Assembly (NCBI GenBank): GCA_025677815.1
Contig: JAIXMP010000003.1
Coordinates: 930,001 to 994,000, forward strand
Length of the DNA: 64,000 nt
Source of the DNA: Phascolomyces articulosus
Lineage: Eukaryota; Mucoromycota; Mucoromycetes; Mucorales; Lichtheimiaceae
Direction: 5' to 3'
Part shown: in pieces, positions 24,302 to 43,263 of the stretch
Layout of the letters: the number at the start of each line of letters is the position of its first letter
How positions within the stretch are numbered: the first letter of the stretch is position 1
Made by a program: the position numbers and the translations under genes
The notes under the pieces: model-generated
Told to the model about the DNA's origin: nothing
The model's database searches: none
Seen by the model: only the letters and a program-made list of their open reading frames with translations

Positions 24302-25392
24302 TATTCTTATATCCATATTCCATGTTTAATTATTTGGTTTTCGATATATATATATATAACACTTACTCGGAAATAGTGACCGAATGAAATGTCTGCTTTA
24401 AAAAATGTTTCAGAGTTTTTTTTTAAACATGCGAAAGCGAATATGGTCTCTTTTTTTTTGCATCCGATACTATTTTTTTAAAAGTTTTTTCAGGGAGAAC
24501 TTGTTAATGCATTTTGGTCAGAAATAATGCACGTTTCTCATCCTTGAACATGGCTCAGACCATTGTTATAATAATGCTCCCTTTCTTATATAAATATAAA
24601 TATACCTAGAAATGGCATATTGACAGAGAGCTCTCTCTCTCTCTCTCCCTCTCTCTCTCTGAATAAGTATATAAACAACATTGCACCCAGTGGGTAAAAA
24701 CGTTTTCTTTTTTTGTACACTTGGAGGATAATGATGATAAAATGTCCCAGTTATGTTACACGTTTGGGTAATATGTATTACAAATAAATGGAAAGCGTCT
24801 TGTGTCGAAATATTTCCCAGAATGACAATTGTATAGAATTCAACATATTTTTTACCAGGACCCCAAGAAATGCGGGGTAGAATTATTTAAAAGGGACATA
24901 TTTAGTATCTGTATGTATGAATGTTTATGCAAAAAAGTAACTCCAAAAATAATAAAAGGGTCATTAATATAAATCTACATGTTATTATTCATCACAATGC
25001 ATAATCATCTATTCACCATTTCTATTGTTCCTTAGCGACGACAACAAGTGATGATGTGATGACATGGTAACAAAAAAATAGGAATCCAAGTTGTTATCTA
25101 TGATATATTATATCATAATAGATAATAAACAATTACTAATCATTCTTTCGAAAGGTATCTTATAAACCAACAGAGTAGCATAGATTGAAATCCTTTGTTG
25201 TTTTGGGTACACCAAATAAAATCATTTATGCACTTCTTACTGAAATTGATGCAAAAAAAATAGGAAATTCTTGGCTGAAGGTTTCCTAGCTGGGAACTAA
25301 AATGGATTAGTTTTGATAACAGAAAAAAAAGGCCAAGGTTTCTTGTTTTTTGTTACTTTTCTTTTCTTCATGAACAACACTTTCTTATTATT
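23929..25392. other. Intergenic stretch with microsatellites
   Basis: Contains a TA run (24265-24301) and a CT run with one break (24631-24660). The last 100 bases before the exchanger start are T-rich. No gene or RNA was recognised. Confidence 0.5.
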
Positions 25393-27045
25393 ATGGACAA
25401 CATTAATAATGGAACTTTACCAGAAGATGAAGACCCATTGAAAGACCAACCCATGGAAGAAGAGATTTATTCTTCATGGGCTCTTTTAATTCTGACATCA
25501 TTACTTATTGGTGCATTATGGACAAGCTATTTTTTACAACGACATAAAATTCGTGCTATACACGAAACAGTCATCTCCATCATGGCAGGTAAATAGAAAT
25601 ATGAATTAAAAAAAATCCTAACCTTTTCTTCATTCATTGTACACTTTTAACAAGTCTTTTTTTCTAGGAATGATTGTTGGTTTAGGAATCAAGTTGACAC
25701 CAGGAACAATAGTTCAACATATGGTTCAATTCAACCAAGGATATTTTTTCAATTTACTTTTACCACCTATTATTTTAAATTCTGGATATGAGTTGAAACG
25801 AGTAAGTTTTTTTTAACCATGGATACAAGGATAAGTGTATTTAAAATGAATTTGGATAACTGATAAATGCGGTATAGCGTAATTTCTTTATCAATTTCGG
25901 TACAATCTTAACTTTTGCCTTAGTCGGCACCTTTATCGCAGCTTTGGCCACTGGGTAAAAATTTAACAAAAATGGAGAGGGAGTAGGAGGTAGAAAGGAA
26001 AAAAAAAGGATAATAGGCAAAAAATAAGAACATATTATATTATAAGCTGTGAATTTTTTTTATCTCTAATTACCTTTTTTTTTATTCAGGGCCCTCACAT
26101 TCTTATATGCATATTTTCATCCAGAAGGTATCAGTATCAGTTTTATTGACAGCATGATTTTCGGAGCCATTCTTTCGGCCACCGATCCTGTCACGATTCT
26201 TGCGATCTTTTCCCAGTTACACGTAGATCCTCAACTTTATTCTATTATTTCTGGTGAATCATTAATGAATGATGCTGTTGCTATTGTTCTTTCCGAGTAA
26301 ATATCAACGAGAAGAGAAGATGTGTTAATGTATTATGGATAAAAAGGAAGGGTTCATATATATTTATATATATAAACTAAAAAAAAAACAACATGAAACC
26401 TATATAGAACACTCCACAAGTTTCGTGGTCAAGAACTTCATGTCACCAATATCTTAAAAGGTGTAGGTACCTTTTTAGGTGTTTTCACAGCATCTACATT
26501 GATTGGCGTATTGTTTGGTATTGTTGTTGCTTTAATGCTGAAGCATTCGGAGTTATTCCGATATCCAAGCATCGAAACATGCTTAATAGCCTTGATGGCT
26601 TATAGTAGCTATCTTTTTTCAAATAGTACTCAAATGTCTGGTAAGTTTGTAACTAAAAAGGGAGCGAATACATTTATAGAGTGCTGCTATGATAATCTTT
26701 TGTTTTTTAATGCATAAACTTCCCTATCCTGATTGGATATACTAAAATTGGTAATAACCTTATTTTGAAAATCTAGGCATTGTTACTCTTTTATTTACGG
26801 GTATTACTCTCAAACATTATGCCTACGACAACATGTCATTGCGAACAAAACGTGCCACAAAATATGTTTTCCAAATCCTTTCACAACTCTCTGAAAACTT
26901 TATATTTATTTATCTTGGTGTCAACTTGTTTACTCAAACCGACCTTGACTATAAGCCATTATTTATATTAGCTACAACGGTATATATTTAAAAAAACATG
27001 GGTTGTGTATGAGAGCGAGTGAGAAATGTTTATATATTAATGGAC

Positions 27046-27084
<39 letters not shown>

Positions 27085-28098
27085 CTATTTCTTTATTAGA
27101 TCATTATTTGCATTTCACGCTATGTATCTGTCGCACCTCTTTCCATGTTGATTAATGCAGTCTGTCGTGCATTAGGGAAATCCGAAAAGGTGCTTCCACG
27201 GTCGCATCAGCTGATGTTGTTTTGGGCTGGACTTCGGGGCGCTGTCGCATTTGCATTGGCATCCGGTCTTATGGGTGAGAGTGCCCCTGCCATGCGTACA
27301 ACAATTTTAGCTGTGGTGGTATTAACAGTTCTTCTATTCGGTGGAACAACCGGTCGCATGCTCCAATTACTCGAAATTCGTACAGGTGTGATTGAACCGG
27401 ATGATTCAGGAAGCGAAGATGAAGATGATCATGATATTGAACCCGCAGGTTATCGTAAATTACGACGTTTATCCTCTGCTTCATCCAACACAACGACCTA
27501 CAATGATGATTTATTGTTAGATTTTGGAGGAGGAGAAGAAGATCACCATCGAAGAAGAGGAGGATCGACACGAAATCGTAATGGTTTAACAAACAATCAT
27601 CATTCACATGATGTATCCATTGATGGATTACTGTCTGGACCCCTTGGTAATCCTATTAATGATCCTGCAGAACCTCATTGGTTTATTTCGTTTGATGAAA
27701 AATGGTTAAAGCCTTTGTTTACCAAACAACATATTCAACAACGAAATCAAACTTTGGCCGAATATTGGCGCGAAAAAAGACGCAAGATGGATCGAGCAAA
27801 TCGTGGCATGTTGGCGGGTATTCGAAGCATGAGTTTTGGTCAAGCATCCACTGGAAGTGATGATTATGAAACAGATGTTTTGACATTAGATTCCGTTAGA
27901 GGAACCGGAGAAGGAAGAGGGGATGGAGGAAGTAGCAGTCATACCTATAATAATAATAATAATAGCAGTAGCAGTAGTAGTAGTAGTAATAATAATAATA
28001 ACAATAATCGACCGCCCCATCAAAAGCTTGTTATAGGTGCAGGCAGAGTATTTGGAAGATCACCAGCGTCAAGTCCGCCTGACCACTCTGAACAATAA
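25393..28098 (+). CDS. NHX1: Endosomal/vacuolar Na+(K+)/H+ exchanger, NHX1/NHE6-9 type
   Basis: Seven exons: 25393..25588, 25668..25801, 25878..25954, 26090..26296, 26408..26640, 26777..26979 and 27100..28098. All are in phase and give 682 aa. Residues 1 to about 400 are a CPA1 antiporter domain with about 11-12 membrane segments. Recognisable motifs are [42 protein letters not shown] (the ion-exchange Asn-Asp pair) and [16 protein letters not shown]. This is the pattern of yeast Nhx1/Vps44, which acidifies and sorts late endosomes and vacuoles and gives salt tolerance. The C-terminal tail of about 270 residues is acidic and Ser-rich, with a conserved [16 protein letters not shown] segment typical of this subfamily and long Ser/Asn runs encoded by AGT/AAT triplets (27950-28010). 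Intron 6 carries a CT microsatellite directly before its acceptor. Confidence 0.96.
27045..27085. repeat. CT/CTTT microsatellite in exchanger intron 6
   Basis: A CT run followed by CTTT units forms the polypyrimidine tract of the intron. Confidence 0.85.
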
Positions 28099-28513
28099 TT
28101 AATAAACTTTATCAAACAACATTGGGCCTGTATCATATTTATGATTATGTTGTATATATATGTGTGTTTGTGTGTTTGTGTGTGTGTGGTGTTATCATCA
28201 TTTGTAAAAAGAAATAATAGTTGAAAGGTAAACAAATACGTGAAATCCCAATAACCGGAGTATGTTTCCTTTTTTAAATTAATATGAACTGGGCCTAGGC
28301 TCAACCAAAAATAATCTCTTCGCATCCCTCATTTTTTATTTCAATCATTTTCTCTTTATCTCTTTATGACATACACACTACTCTTCTTTTTTCTATTAGG
28401 CGCCATTCTATTCTATTCTATTCTATTCTTTCCTTTTTTTAAACCTTTCTTCTTTCTTCGTCTTTTTTTTCCCTTCATTTTTGACGCCATATTTCACCTT
28501 TGAAAATAATAGT
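28099..28513. promoter_or_regulatory. Intergenic: exchanger 3' end and promoter of the histidine kinase
   Basis: A GT-rich patch (28158-28188), then a TTCTA pentanucleotide repeat (about 28406-28429) and a T/C-rich leader immediately before the kinase ATG. No TATA box is clear. Confidence 0.5.
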
Positions 28514-34838
<6,325 letters not shown>

Positions 34839-34981
34839 GAAAAAGTTCTATTTGCTACCTTTTTCTTTTCTATTCTCCATTTGCAATAAAATATGATGTA
34901 CCATTTATTTCTTCTTTCTGCATACAAACATTTAAATTTACATGATATCAATGAACGGTTAAAATGATAAAATCTACTATT

Positions 34982-35253
34982 TTATTTTACACCCTGGTTA
35001 TGAAGTTTTTTATGCCTCCGTACTGCTTGTTTTTGACGTTTCTTTAAGATTTCTCCAATATCAGGCCGTTTTTCTCTCCATTGAGCTTCATAATCCTCTC
35101 CATCGGTACGTTGGAATGAACCTTTAGGATCATAACCAAAGCAACTCCTGCAATAAATTAACAATAGTAACAAACCATTTAGTTATTATGATTATCCATA
35201 TTTGCATGATGAAAAAAAAAGTGTTGAATTTCTCTCTCCCTTTTTTTCGTCCA

Positions 35254-35297
<44 letters not shown>

Positions 35298-37898
35298 CTT
35301 CAATTTTGCACAACAACATACTTTTTCATTAATGCAGGATTATTTGTATGAAAGAAGAATAATACACCTAAACCAACATGTGACTAAAAAAGAAAAAAAA
35401 TATTATAATTAGAGATGGATAAATGAGGTTGATATAAGAATAGTGTAATTACATACCTCTTTGTTTTGTTTTGGTGCAAAACTTGGTGCTCCACTATCAT
35501 GATCAACATCATCATATCCCATACCAAACATGTTTCCAAATAATGGTTCGTTATTATCGTCATCAGCTCCTGTATCTCCATCTCCTCCAAATAATTTAAA
35601 TGGTTCGGCTATATAATTTATATCCAATTACTAGTTGTTCCACACTTGATTCTTCTCTCAGGTACATTTATCTCATCTGATGCTTTCATTACCTTCTTCT
35701 GCACCAAACAGAGGCTTCATGTTGACATTCACTTCAAAATGTTTTTCTGTTGATACTACTGGCATTGCAGTGACTGGTTTTGTGTTTCCTGGCAATGGCT
35801 CTTTATAAATATATTTATATAATATAAGCAAATCACATTAATTACATATATTCTCCTTTTTGTCCTGTTGATTCTTTGTATCTTACCTTCATCATCATCA
35901 ACATCGTGTTCTTCTTGATTATGATCTTGATCACTTTCAACGTATTCTTCCTTTGGTTTTCGTAAAAAGTCATCAGCATCTTCAGCTTCAGGATCATACC
36001 GTGCTCCAAATGACCATTGTACTTCCTTTGGCTTACTATAAAAATATATAAGAATAGATTAAATCCAAAAAGTCTATCAGTATATTTTTTTTTGTTTCAT
36101 CCAAATATAAAAAGTAATGGTATGTAAAACATACGTTTTTTCCACTTTCTCATCACCAAACATAGCACGAAGAAGATCCATGGATTGATTTTTTTCTTCA
36201 GCAATTGTCTTGGATATCTCATCTTCGGGTTCATCGTCCGATTCTTTTTGGATTCTTCTCGCTCGGGTATCCTTTTCTTCTTCGTCATCATCGTCTTTGA
36301 ATTCTTCACTTAATTTGAAACGATCATCACCCTTGAATTTACTTTGTAATTCCAATAATTCACGACCTTTTTCGCCTTCCAGAGCAGGATTGATTTTGAT
36401 TTCTATATATCCAAAAGTTTGAAAATGCATGAGGTCAGTACATAAAAAACCAAAAAGTATATCGTTCCGTTTCTTCATTGTCTCTATCTATTGTTGTCAA
36501 TGGGATATTTAATATAGATCATACCAAAGTTAGATGTATCACCATCTTCTTCATCCGAATCAAACATCCATTTTGAATCTCGTGGAGCAGGTCTTTCTGT
36601 CGTTTTTGAAACTTCAGGTTCTTCTCCTCTCTCTTTCTCTTCGTTCTCATCATCACTTGCTTCAAAGGTGACATGATTTGATCGTTCCTATTAATTAAAT
36701 ATCAGTAAATTAAATATCATACATACACAGAAACATGGCATAATGATCAGATTCCTGTTTCCATTGATCTAAAATAGCTTACTTGGTTATTCATAAATGA
36801 TCGTTGAAGAATTTCTTGTCTTTGTTTTTCTTCTTGTATACGTCGTTCCATGGCAGCCAATCGCTTTTCGTTGTCCTTATTCTATAACATGATCCACATT
36901 AGTGTTTATCCTCTTGAACGATTCCCTAAAAAGAGACCAAAATCATGTATAATTTTCCACAATATACATATATGAATATTCTTTACCATAGTTGATAATG
37001 CTTCTTTATCGTTTCTGGAAAGAGATATTGAATCACTCGTAGATAAACTTGTATCCTGATCAAATGTTTCTGGTTCTTCATAGTACATAGGTAAACGATG
37101 AACAGGCTTTACTGTAGCACCCATATCATACAATTTCGTCAAATTATTGGCATACAATTTTGGATCAAAGACAAGTTGTGTCCCATCTGGTTTTTTAAGA
37201 CGCATCATAGCAATACCACGACCATATCGACCGAGTCGCCATCCACGTTTTTGTTTTGCTAATCGATCTGTCACCAATGCCATATCTTTTGATTCCATAA
37301 CAGTACGTGTTGCTTGCTCAATCCGTAATCGCTTTTTTCGTTGTTTTTCTTCTTTGATCTGTTGCTGTTCTGTTTCTTTTCGTTTACGTTCCATATAATC
37401 CATCTTTGCATCTTCTAATCGCATGATTTGACCTTTCCATTTGGCACCATTGTAAAGGGATAAACCTATATTATATATATATCAGTAAGGTTGTTTTGCC
37501 CATTCATTTTTCTTCAAGTTGAGAGACAGGGAGACTTACATCCTGCCCATTGTTTTGGTGTTGTATTAATGTTGAAATGACCGAATCCACGACAGTTTCC
37601 TATGCAATAAGAAATAGTTTATGAGAACCAGGAGGATTGTTTGTTACGTTTGTTTTATCCTTATAAATATACCTTCAACATCTTTAGCGATGGTAATGTC
37701 ACCTATCGTACCATAACGACCAAATCGATCTCGAATGAGTTGATCGTCGACAGACGAATGAAGTCCACCAATATATATACGTTTATCTACGTGATCTTTT
37801 TTTTACGTATAATAAAATGAGTCTCTATTTACAATTGCTTTATAACGATGGGATGTTCGATTTAAACATGTTTTCTTATTACCTTCACTCGTTGCCAT
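34982..37898 (-). CDS. Nucleolar RRM protein, NOL8-like (ribosome biogenesis)
   Basis: Twelve exons on the minus strand: 37898..37883, 37795..37673, 37599..37540, 37465..36987, 36881..36783, 36687..36525, 36402..36135, 36035..35887, 35800..35693, 35608..35457, 35383..35322 and 35147..34982. All are in phase and give 614 aa. Residues about 9-90 are an RRM with RNP2 (RIYIGGL) and RNP1 (GNCRGFGHF). A basic Lys/Arg/Glu coiled stretch follows, with WRLGRYGRGIAMMRLKKPDG, then a long acidic region. A C-terminal block holds VQWSFGARYDP, LFFFHTNNPALMKKSCFGYD and FQRTDGEDYEAQWREKRPDI. RRM plus this C-terminal block is the layout of human NOL8 and fungal relatives, nucleolar proteins of rRNA processing. 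Exon 11 (20 residues) was found only through phase: joining exon 10 directly to exon 12 gives a stop. The intron after it holds a CT/GA microsatellite. Confidence 0.88.
35257..35292. repeat. CT microsatellite in the last NOL8-like intron
   Basis: An uninterrupted CT run on the plus strand, read as GA on the coding strand, inside intron 11 of the gene. Confidence 0.9.
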
Positions 37899-40042
37899 GA
37901 ATTATTATTATTATTATTATTTGTTTTTTTAAGTTATGCAAAAAAAAAGTTGTGCCAAATTAGAAAATTTTGTCTGTGTTTCAAAGCTGATGATGTTATG
38001 TTCGGGTGGCTAGTTTCTCTTTTTCACACTGCATGATAACGCTAAGAAAGAGTGCTTTGAAATAAACTGCTTGTATTTACAACATAACTATATATCAAAA
38101 GTTATTGATTTATTACCTAATTGGGGGTGTATTTACGTATAAACCTTTCACAATAAATCATTTATTTATATGATAATAAATAAATGACGACATACTGATG
38201 ATTATTCTAGATATTGTCATTATTAGGCTATTACCATGGTAAGCACTATTGCGATTAATATTTGTAACATTATAATGATGCTAATGTCTAAGGATGGTTA
38301 AAGTATATATATATCGTTACTACTAGTCACTAAAAATTATAATAAAAAAGACTCTTCTGTATATATAAAAAAAGATGTAATATCACAACACTCGATATAA
38401 TATAGAATGGGATGAGAAGTTTATTTAAAGAAAAGAAAATACTTTAGTATTACTATTTAGCTGATAGAGGATGGTGGTGATACGTAGTAAAAAAAAAAGA
38501 TTCTGGATGTTCCATTGATAATTTCCCAACTATCTTACAATTGTCGGTATATGGATTATGAGTTGGATTAAAAAAAGCCAAAAATGATAACTCTGGTTTC
38601 CTGGTTTCTTTTTTTGGTTTATTTGTTGCTTTGGTTCATTGCTTCTATATCTGTATATAAATAATAAAGCGAATTCTTGGCAAAAAAAGTAATAATCCAA
38701 ATATATATTTATATTTCTATAATTAAGAAGAAACGTATGATTAGGAAAATTGAAACATGTTTTTAAAATTCTAGGTTCTATTATAATATAGTTCGTTATA
38801 GCGAGAGAGAGAAAAGTGTAGTGTGAATAATAAGACAAAAAAAGTGTGTTGTGCCGATGGAAAAATTAACACAGCCCACTCATTTTCATTATCTTTTTGT
38901 TAATAGATAATGGTCCATGTAGTTAATATTAATAATAATAAGAGAAATAACGTTTGTCACTATACTTGATGAGGTATCGATTTCTTAAGCTACAATTTTT
39001 TTTTTTTTACTGCGTAGGGGCTCTATTTATACATGTGTAACTAAAGTTTCATCCCTCTCTTTTTTTTATTATAAGCCTCTCCTCTTTCTCCTGTTCATAT
39101 TGAAGTAGCTCCTTCTATTTATATAATAAAGTACATTTGTAAAATAAAAAAGAATAATCATCATAGTATAACATTATACATTTTCATTATATTTGAACCT
39201 GTTTGCTGTTGTTGTTGTCGTTGTTCTCATATAAAAAAACACAATACAATACAAACAAATAAACTTGGCTGAGCCTCTTGAATCTTGGTTAGTGTAACCA
39301 GATCATCTTTTTTATATAATACAAATATATACTACCATAAGTATTTACATATTACAATGTTTACTCGTAATAAGTAGTATATAGTAAAAAACAAATGAAA
39401 TGGTTTTATAAATCACCTCCTATTTTCCAGAGCCTAATATAAAAAATCCAAAAATATATAAAAATGTATAAAAATAACTCAACTTGATAATTGTTCCACC
39501 AACTAGGAAATATATGTCAAGACTCAATTTTCCAGGTATTCCACAAGGAAAACTTATTTTTTTTTCAGGGCCAGCAAAGTAGGAAGTAGTGGCCGATCAT
39601 AAAATTCAGTTCAACAGGGGCACAGCGGATATGTTACCTTAACAAGAAAAATCAACAATTATAGAAGTTTTTATATAAACGTTTACGAGTGTGATGTTTT
39701 GGATGAGTTTGTGAGTGGGAATATTACAAAAGATGAAAAAAAAGAAGTATTGTTCAACGTATCTACTGTTGTTTGTTATGAAAAGAAAAAATAAATAAAT
39801 AGTAAGAATATATATAATAAAAAAGGGAGAAGGACAAACGGGAGAAAAATAAGTAATGATGGAAATGGGAAAAATACATGTAAATATGGTGTGGTTTGAT
39901 AATGCTTATCTATTATAAGTTATATACTAATAACTGTCTTTTTTTGGGGGGTTAAGAAGGAGGAAGAAAAAGCATTGAGTACTGTTGTTATGGTTGTTGG
40001 TTTCTTCCTCTTCTTAACTATATGATACTATCATTATTAGAT
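37899..40042. other. Intergenic stretch (2.1 kb)
   Basis: Between the NOL8-like start and the glycosyltransferase stop. Very AT-rich. An ORF at 38530..38838 (- strand) has random-looking composition. Probable polyadenylation signals (AATAAATAAATAG, about 39790) lie on the plus strand. No gene is supported. Confidence 0.45.
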
Positions 40043-41681
40043 TTAAACTAATCGAGTACTGGTGTTTTCATTCGAGCTAGAATCGTGATGATAGTAAGAT
40101 GGAGCTGGATTTCTATCGACATTTGCTAATTCTTGACGGTAAGAAGGATATGGATGATTTTGTTGTGCTTGTTCATAATAGTGTTGTCGTTCTTGTTGTG
40201 CTGGAGTATTACCCATTTGTGACATTTCAATCTTTACTGGTGGATTATTTTGATCTTCCTCTTCATCTTCTTCTTTAATATCGGCCGCTAATGTTGTACC
40301 TACACCAGCACGAGTACCCCAACCAACCTGTAATCATAAAGTGTATATGTATACATATCATCAATATCTCTTTTCGCTTGCGCAAAAAAAAAAAAAATCT
40401 TCCAGAATTTCTGTTTTCATTTTTTATCCCTTTTTTTCTAAAAAGTTTAAAGTTTACCTCATGCAGTGTAAACAAGGCGTAGATCTTCATGATAGCAAAA
40501 TAATAGTTAAAGATTAACCAGAAAGGAATCACCCAAATATCCAAAGGTCGACGTAAAAAGTGAGGGAATAATTTAATGGCACGCGTCAATAACAACCAAC
40601 AAATATATGAGACAGCAATATTCCAACCTGGTAAAGGATTTTCTGTAGGAGGAATAAAGACGGTTTGTTTTACAGCATAGACAGTGACCAAGACAGGACC
40701 AGCTAACAAGGTAATAGGATTAAAGATCTTGTCGACCATGGTAAATGCAACATAAGGATGACGACGCCAAATGTAACGTTCTGTAAACAAAGAGCGGAAA
40801 TCCGAACGCCATGTATTACGAGTCCAACGAAGCACTTGCTTCAAGAAACGCCAGTTGTTCTTGAAGGTAGAATCCAACTCAGCCTCATTACAGATCTGTG
40901 CATAGGTATTCCAACCATGCGAATACATCCATCGTGTCAAAAACTTGTCATCACCTGAATTCAATGGATACTTGCCGAGCCACAAATCATTCGTAAAGCA
41001 GTATTGGAAAGCAGGGTCTTTCAAAATCAAGGTACGATAAGCAGCGGTACGACCTGATAAACAACAGATACCACCATCAATATGGGTCGAAGCAGCGATT
41101 TCAATATTACGACTGGTTAAACGATAACCAGCCAAAATTTCCCACATGGTTTGATGGCCATTGGGATCTACTGCATGGACCTTTTGACTTGTGCCTACAC
41201 CACCCATCTTTAAATCCTCAAAACAGGCCAAGATATAATCCAACATGGTGGGCTTCCAAATAGCATCGTCATCTGCAAATACCAAGATTTCAGTAGTGGT
41301 GGCATTGATACCTGCTACCATTTGTAATCGTTTGTTGGCTTTAGGGACCGTCAAGACTCGAATACGTTCGGGATCGACTTCGTTGGCTAATTCTTCTAAA
41401 GGTCCTCGCATTTTTGTTTCGGTAATAATAACAATTTCTTTAGGTTTACAGGCAAGCCAACTGCGAGCGGCAATCTTGAATTCTTCACCTGCATCAATGG
41501 TAGGTACAATGATCGTTACGTCTTCTTCTGGATTATAGGTTGGGTTAGGTTTAGGTCGTCGAGGTTTATAAGTTAACCATGCAATCACACGAATAAAAAA
41601 CCATAAGTAACGGTAGACACCAATGATTCCCAATGGAAGAAAGAAGGGCAGCAAACCGGTATCATTGGTAAGATACAACAT
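40043..41681 (-). CDS. Family 2 polysaccharide synthase (hyaluronan-synthase/CPS1-like, fungal GT2)
   Basis: Two exons, 41681..40458 and 40327..40043, give 502 aa. An N-terminal membrane segment (about residues 9-37) precedes a GT-A domain with VTIIVPTID (55-63), the DxD-type metal site in FADDDAIW (135-142), GDD (243-245), and QVLRW (282-286), the product-binding Q/RxxRW motif of processive synthases. Three to four C-terminal membrane helices follow, then a polar acidic/Gln-rich tail in exon 2. This is the family of Cryptococcus CPS1 and the fungal GT2 proteins needed for hyphal growth on surfaces in Zymoseptoria and Fusarium. The substrate here (hyaluronan, chitin-like or other glycan) cannot be told from sequence. 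It sits at the plasma membrane by inference. All catalytic motifs are intact. Confidence 0.92.
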
Positions 41682-43263
41682 GGTGTTGCTGTTTTATGAT
41701 AATTTCTCTTGTATAAAAGAAAAGGAAAAGGGAAGGAAGAAGTGTGCGGGTGTGTGAAAGAGGAAAAAGAAAAGAAAAAGGGAAAAAAAAGGTAAAAATA
41801 AAACAAAAAAAGTTGAGCGTTACTTTTTTTGTAAGGACTCGTGTAACACAGTAGCTGATCTCAATAACTGGTTGTACTACCCTTTTACTCCGCTTATGTC
41901 CTTTTTATACACCTTGTACAATAAAGTTTATTTTTAAATATCTATAAAATGATCTTCATCTTCTTTAAAAGACCCAAATTAACTCTGGATCCTAACATAT
42001 TTTGTCTATTGTAAGTGTATCCACTCTTGTTTATCAAAAAGAAAACAAAAGTAGTGGTGAAAACCATTCATTTATAGAACGATAGAATGTAAAGAATAAT
42101 TCAGTATTAATTCAGCCATCTTTCTTATCATCATCATCATTATCGTCCTTATAAATTGATGGGCTGAAGTTCTTTTTCATCATCTTGGCAATACGAGATA
42201 GAATTAACTTGTTAAAAAAAAGAAATCATTCTATGTTTCTTTAATTGAGCCACCGTATATATAAGTTGTTTTTGTGAAATAAATAACAACAATCATGCGC
42301 TTTACTTTGTGGAGGACCTGCAGCAATAACAGAAAGTAGAAGCAGTGAGAAATGAAATGAAAAAAAGATCGACCGCATGTTTGTCCTCTAAACAATTTGG
42401 CGCATGCTGAATGAGGCTGTGCAAAAAATATATGAATAGGATGGCGTATACGTAATCAATCAGTTTCATTATATGTACATATTATAAAAATTATAAAGGT
42501 GAACCCAGTTGTTGGAAGAGAAAGGCAAAGTTTTCTGTTATATATAAAAGTCATAGTATTCGATATAAAATCATGAAAGAATAGCTTAAATAATAAGGCA
42601 TAAATTATTGGTCAGTCTATAATGTAAATGGTTTGAATCTAATCAGAGACATAGGCAATGCTATGTAGATAAAAAATAAATACACAACATGAAGAAAAAA
42701 GAGGTACAGTGTATCTGTCTTGTCAATATCCATAGAATGCTTTTTCTTTTTCTCATGTATTAATTATTTTCCTTATCAGCAAAATGAAATGATCTGTTTT
42801 TTTAAGCCACCATGGATGGTATCAGATGATTTGACAGGGACCGATACAATGATGAGAAGGATAAACAGTTGGTTGTATAAAGATAGATCAGGTGCAGCTT
42901 TATTCTTCTAATCACTCTCTATCAGTTTAGGCTATTATTCGTCATGTAGACTATAAAGTAAATAACATCGAGTTCCCCCATCTTTTATCGACGACTCCTA
43001 GCAGTGATATAATAACTAGCTATATAGCTTTTGGATGAATACAATATAAAAGGCATAAAGATTATCAACATATATATGCCAGAAACAGTGGATCATTTTA
43101 TATTTGCGCTATGTAAAAAAGGTACGTTTATTACAAGATGACTAATTACATTGTATAGTTTATAGGAATAGTACTGCATATGTTTTTTTTTGCTTAATGG
43201 TATATAGTGCATGATACTACTACGAACATTAAAACCGTATGATCCATATGCATATTTTTTTTT
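41682..43263. other. Intergenic stretch (1.6 kb)
   Basis: Holds the pyrimidine-rich (on the minus strand) leader of the glycosyltransferase gene next to 41700-41800. The rest is AT-rich. The ORF at 42720..42911 has no motif. No RNA was recognised. Confidence 0.45.

Noticed and set aside
28406..28429. TTCTA pentanucleotide repeat as a telomere-like array
   Set aside because: Only about four to five units and the wrong sequence for a fungal telomere; a simple microsatellite.
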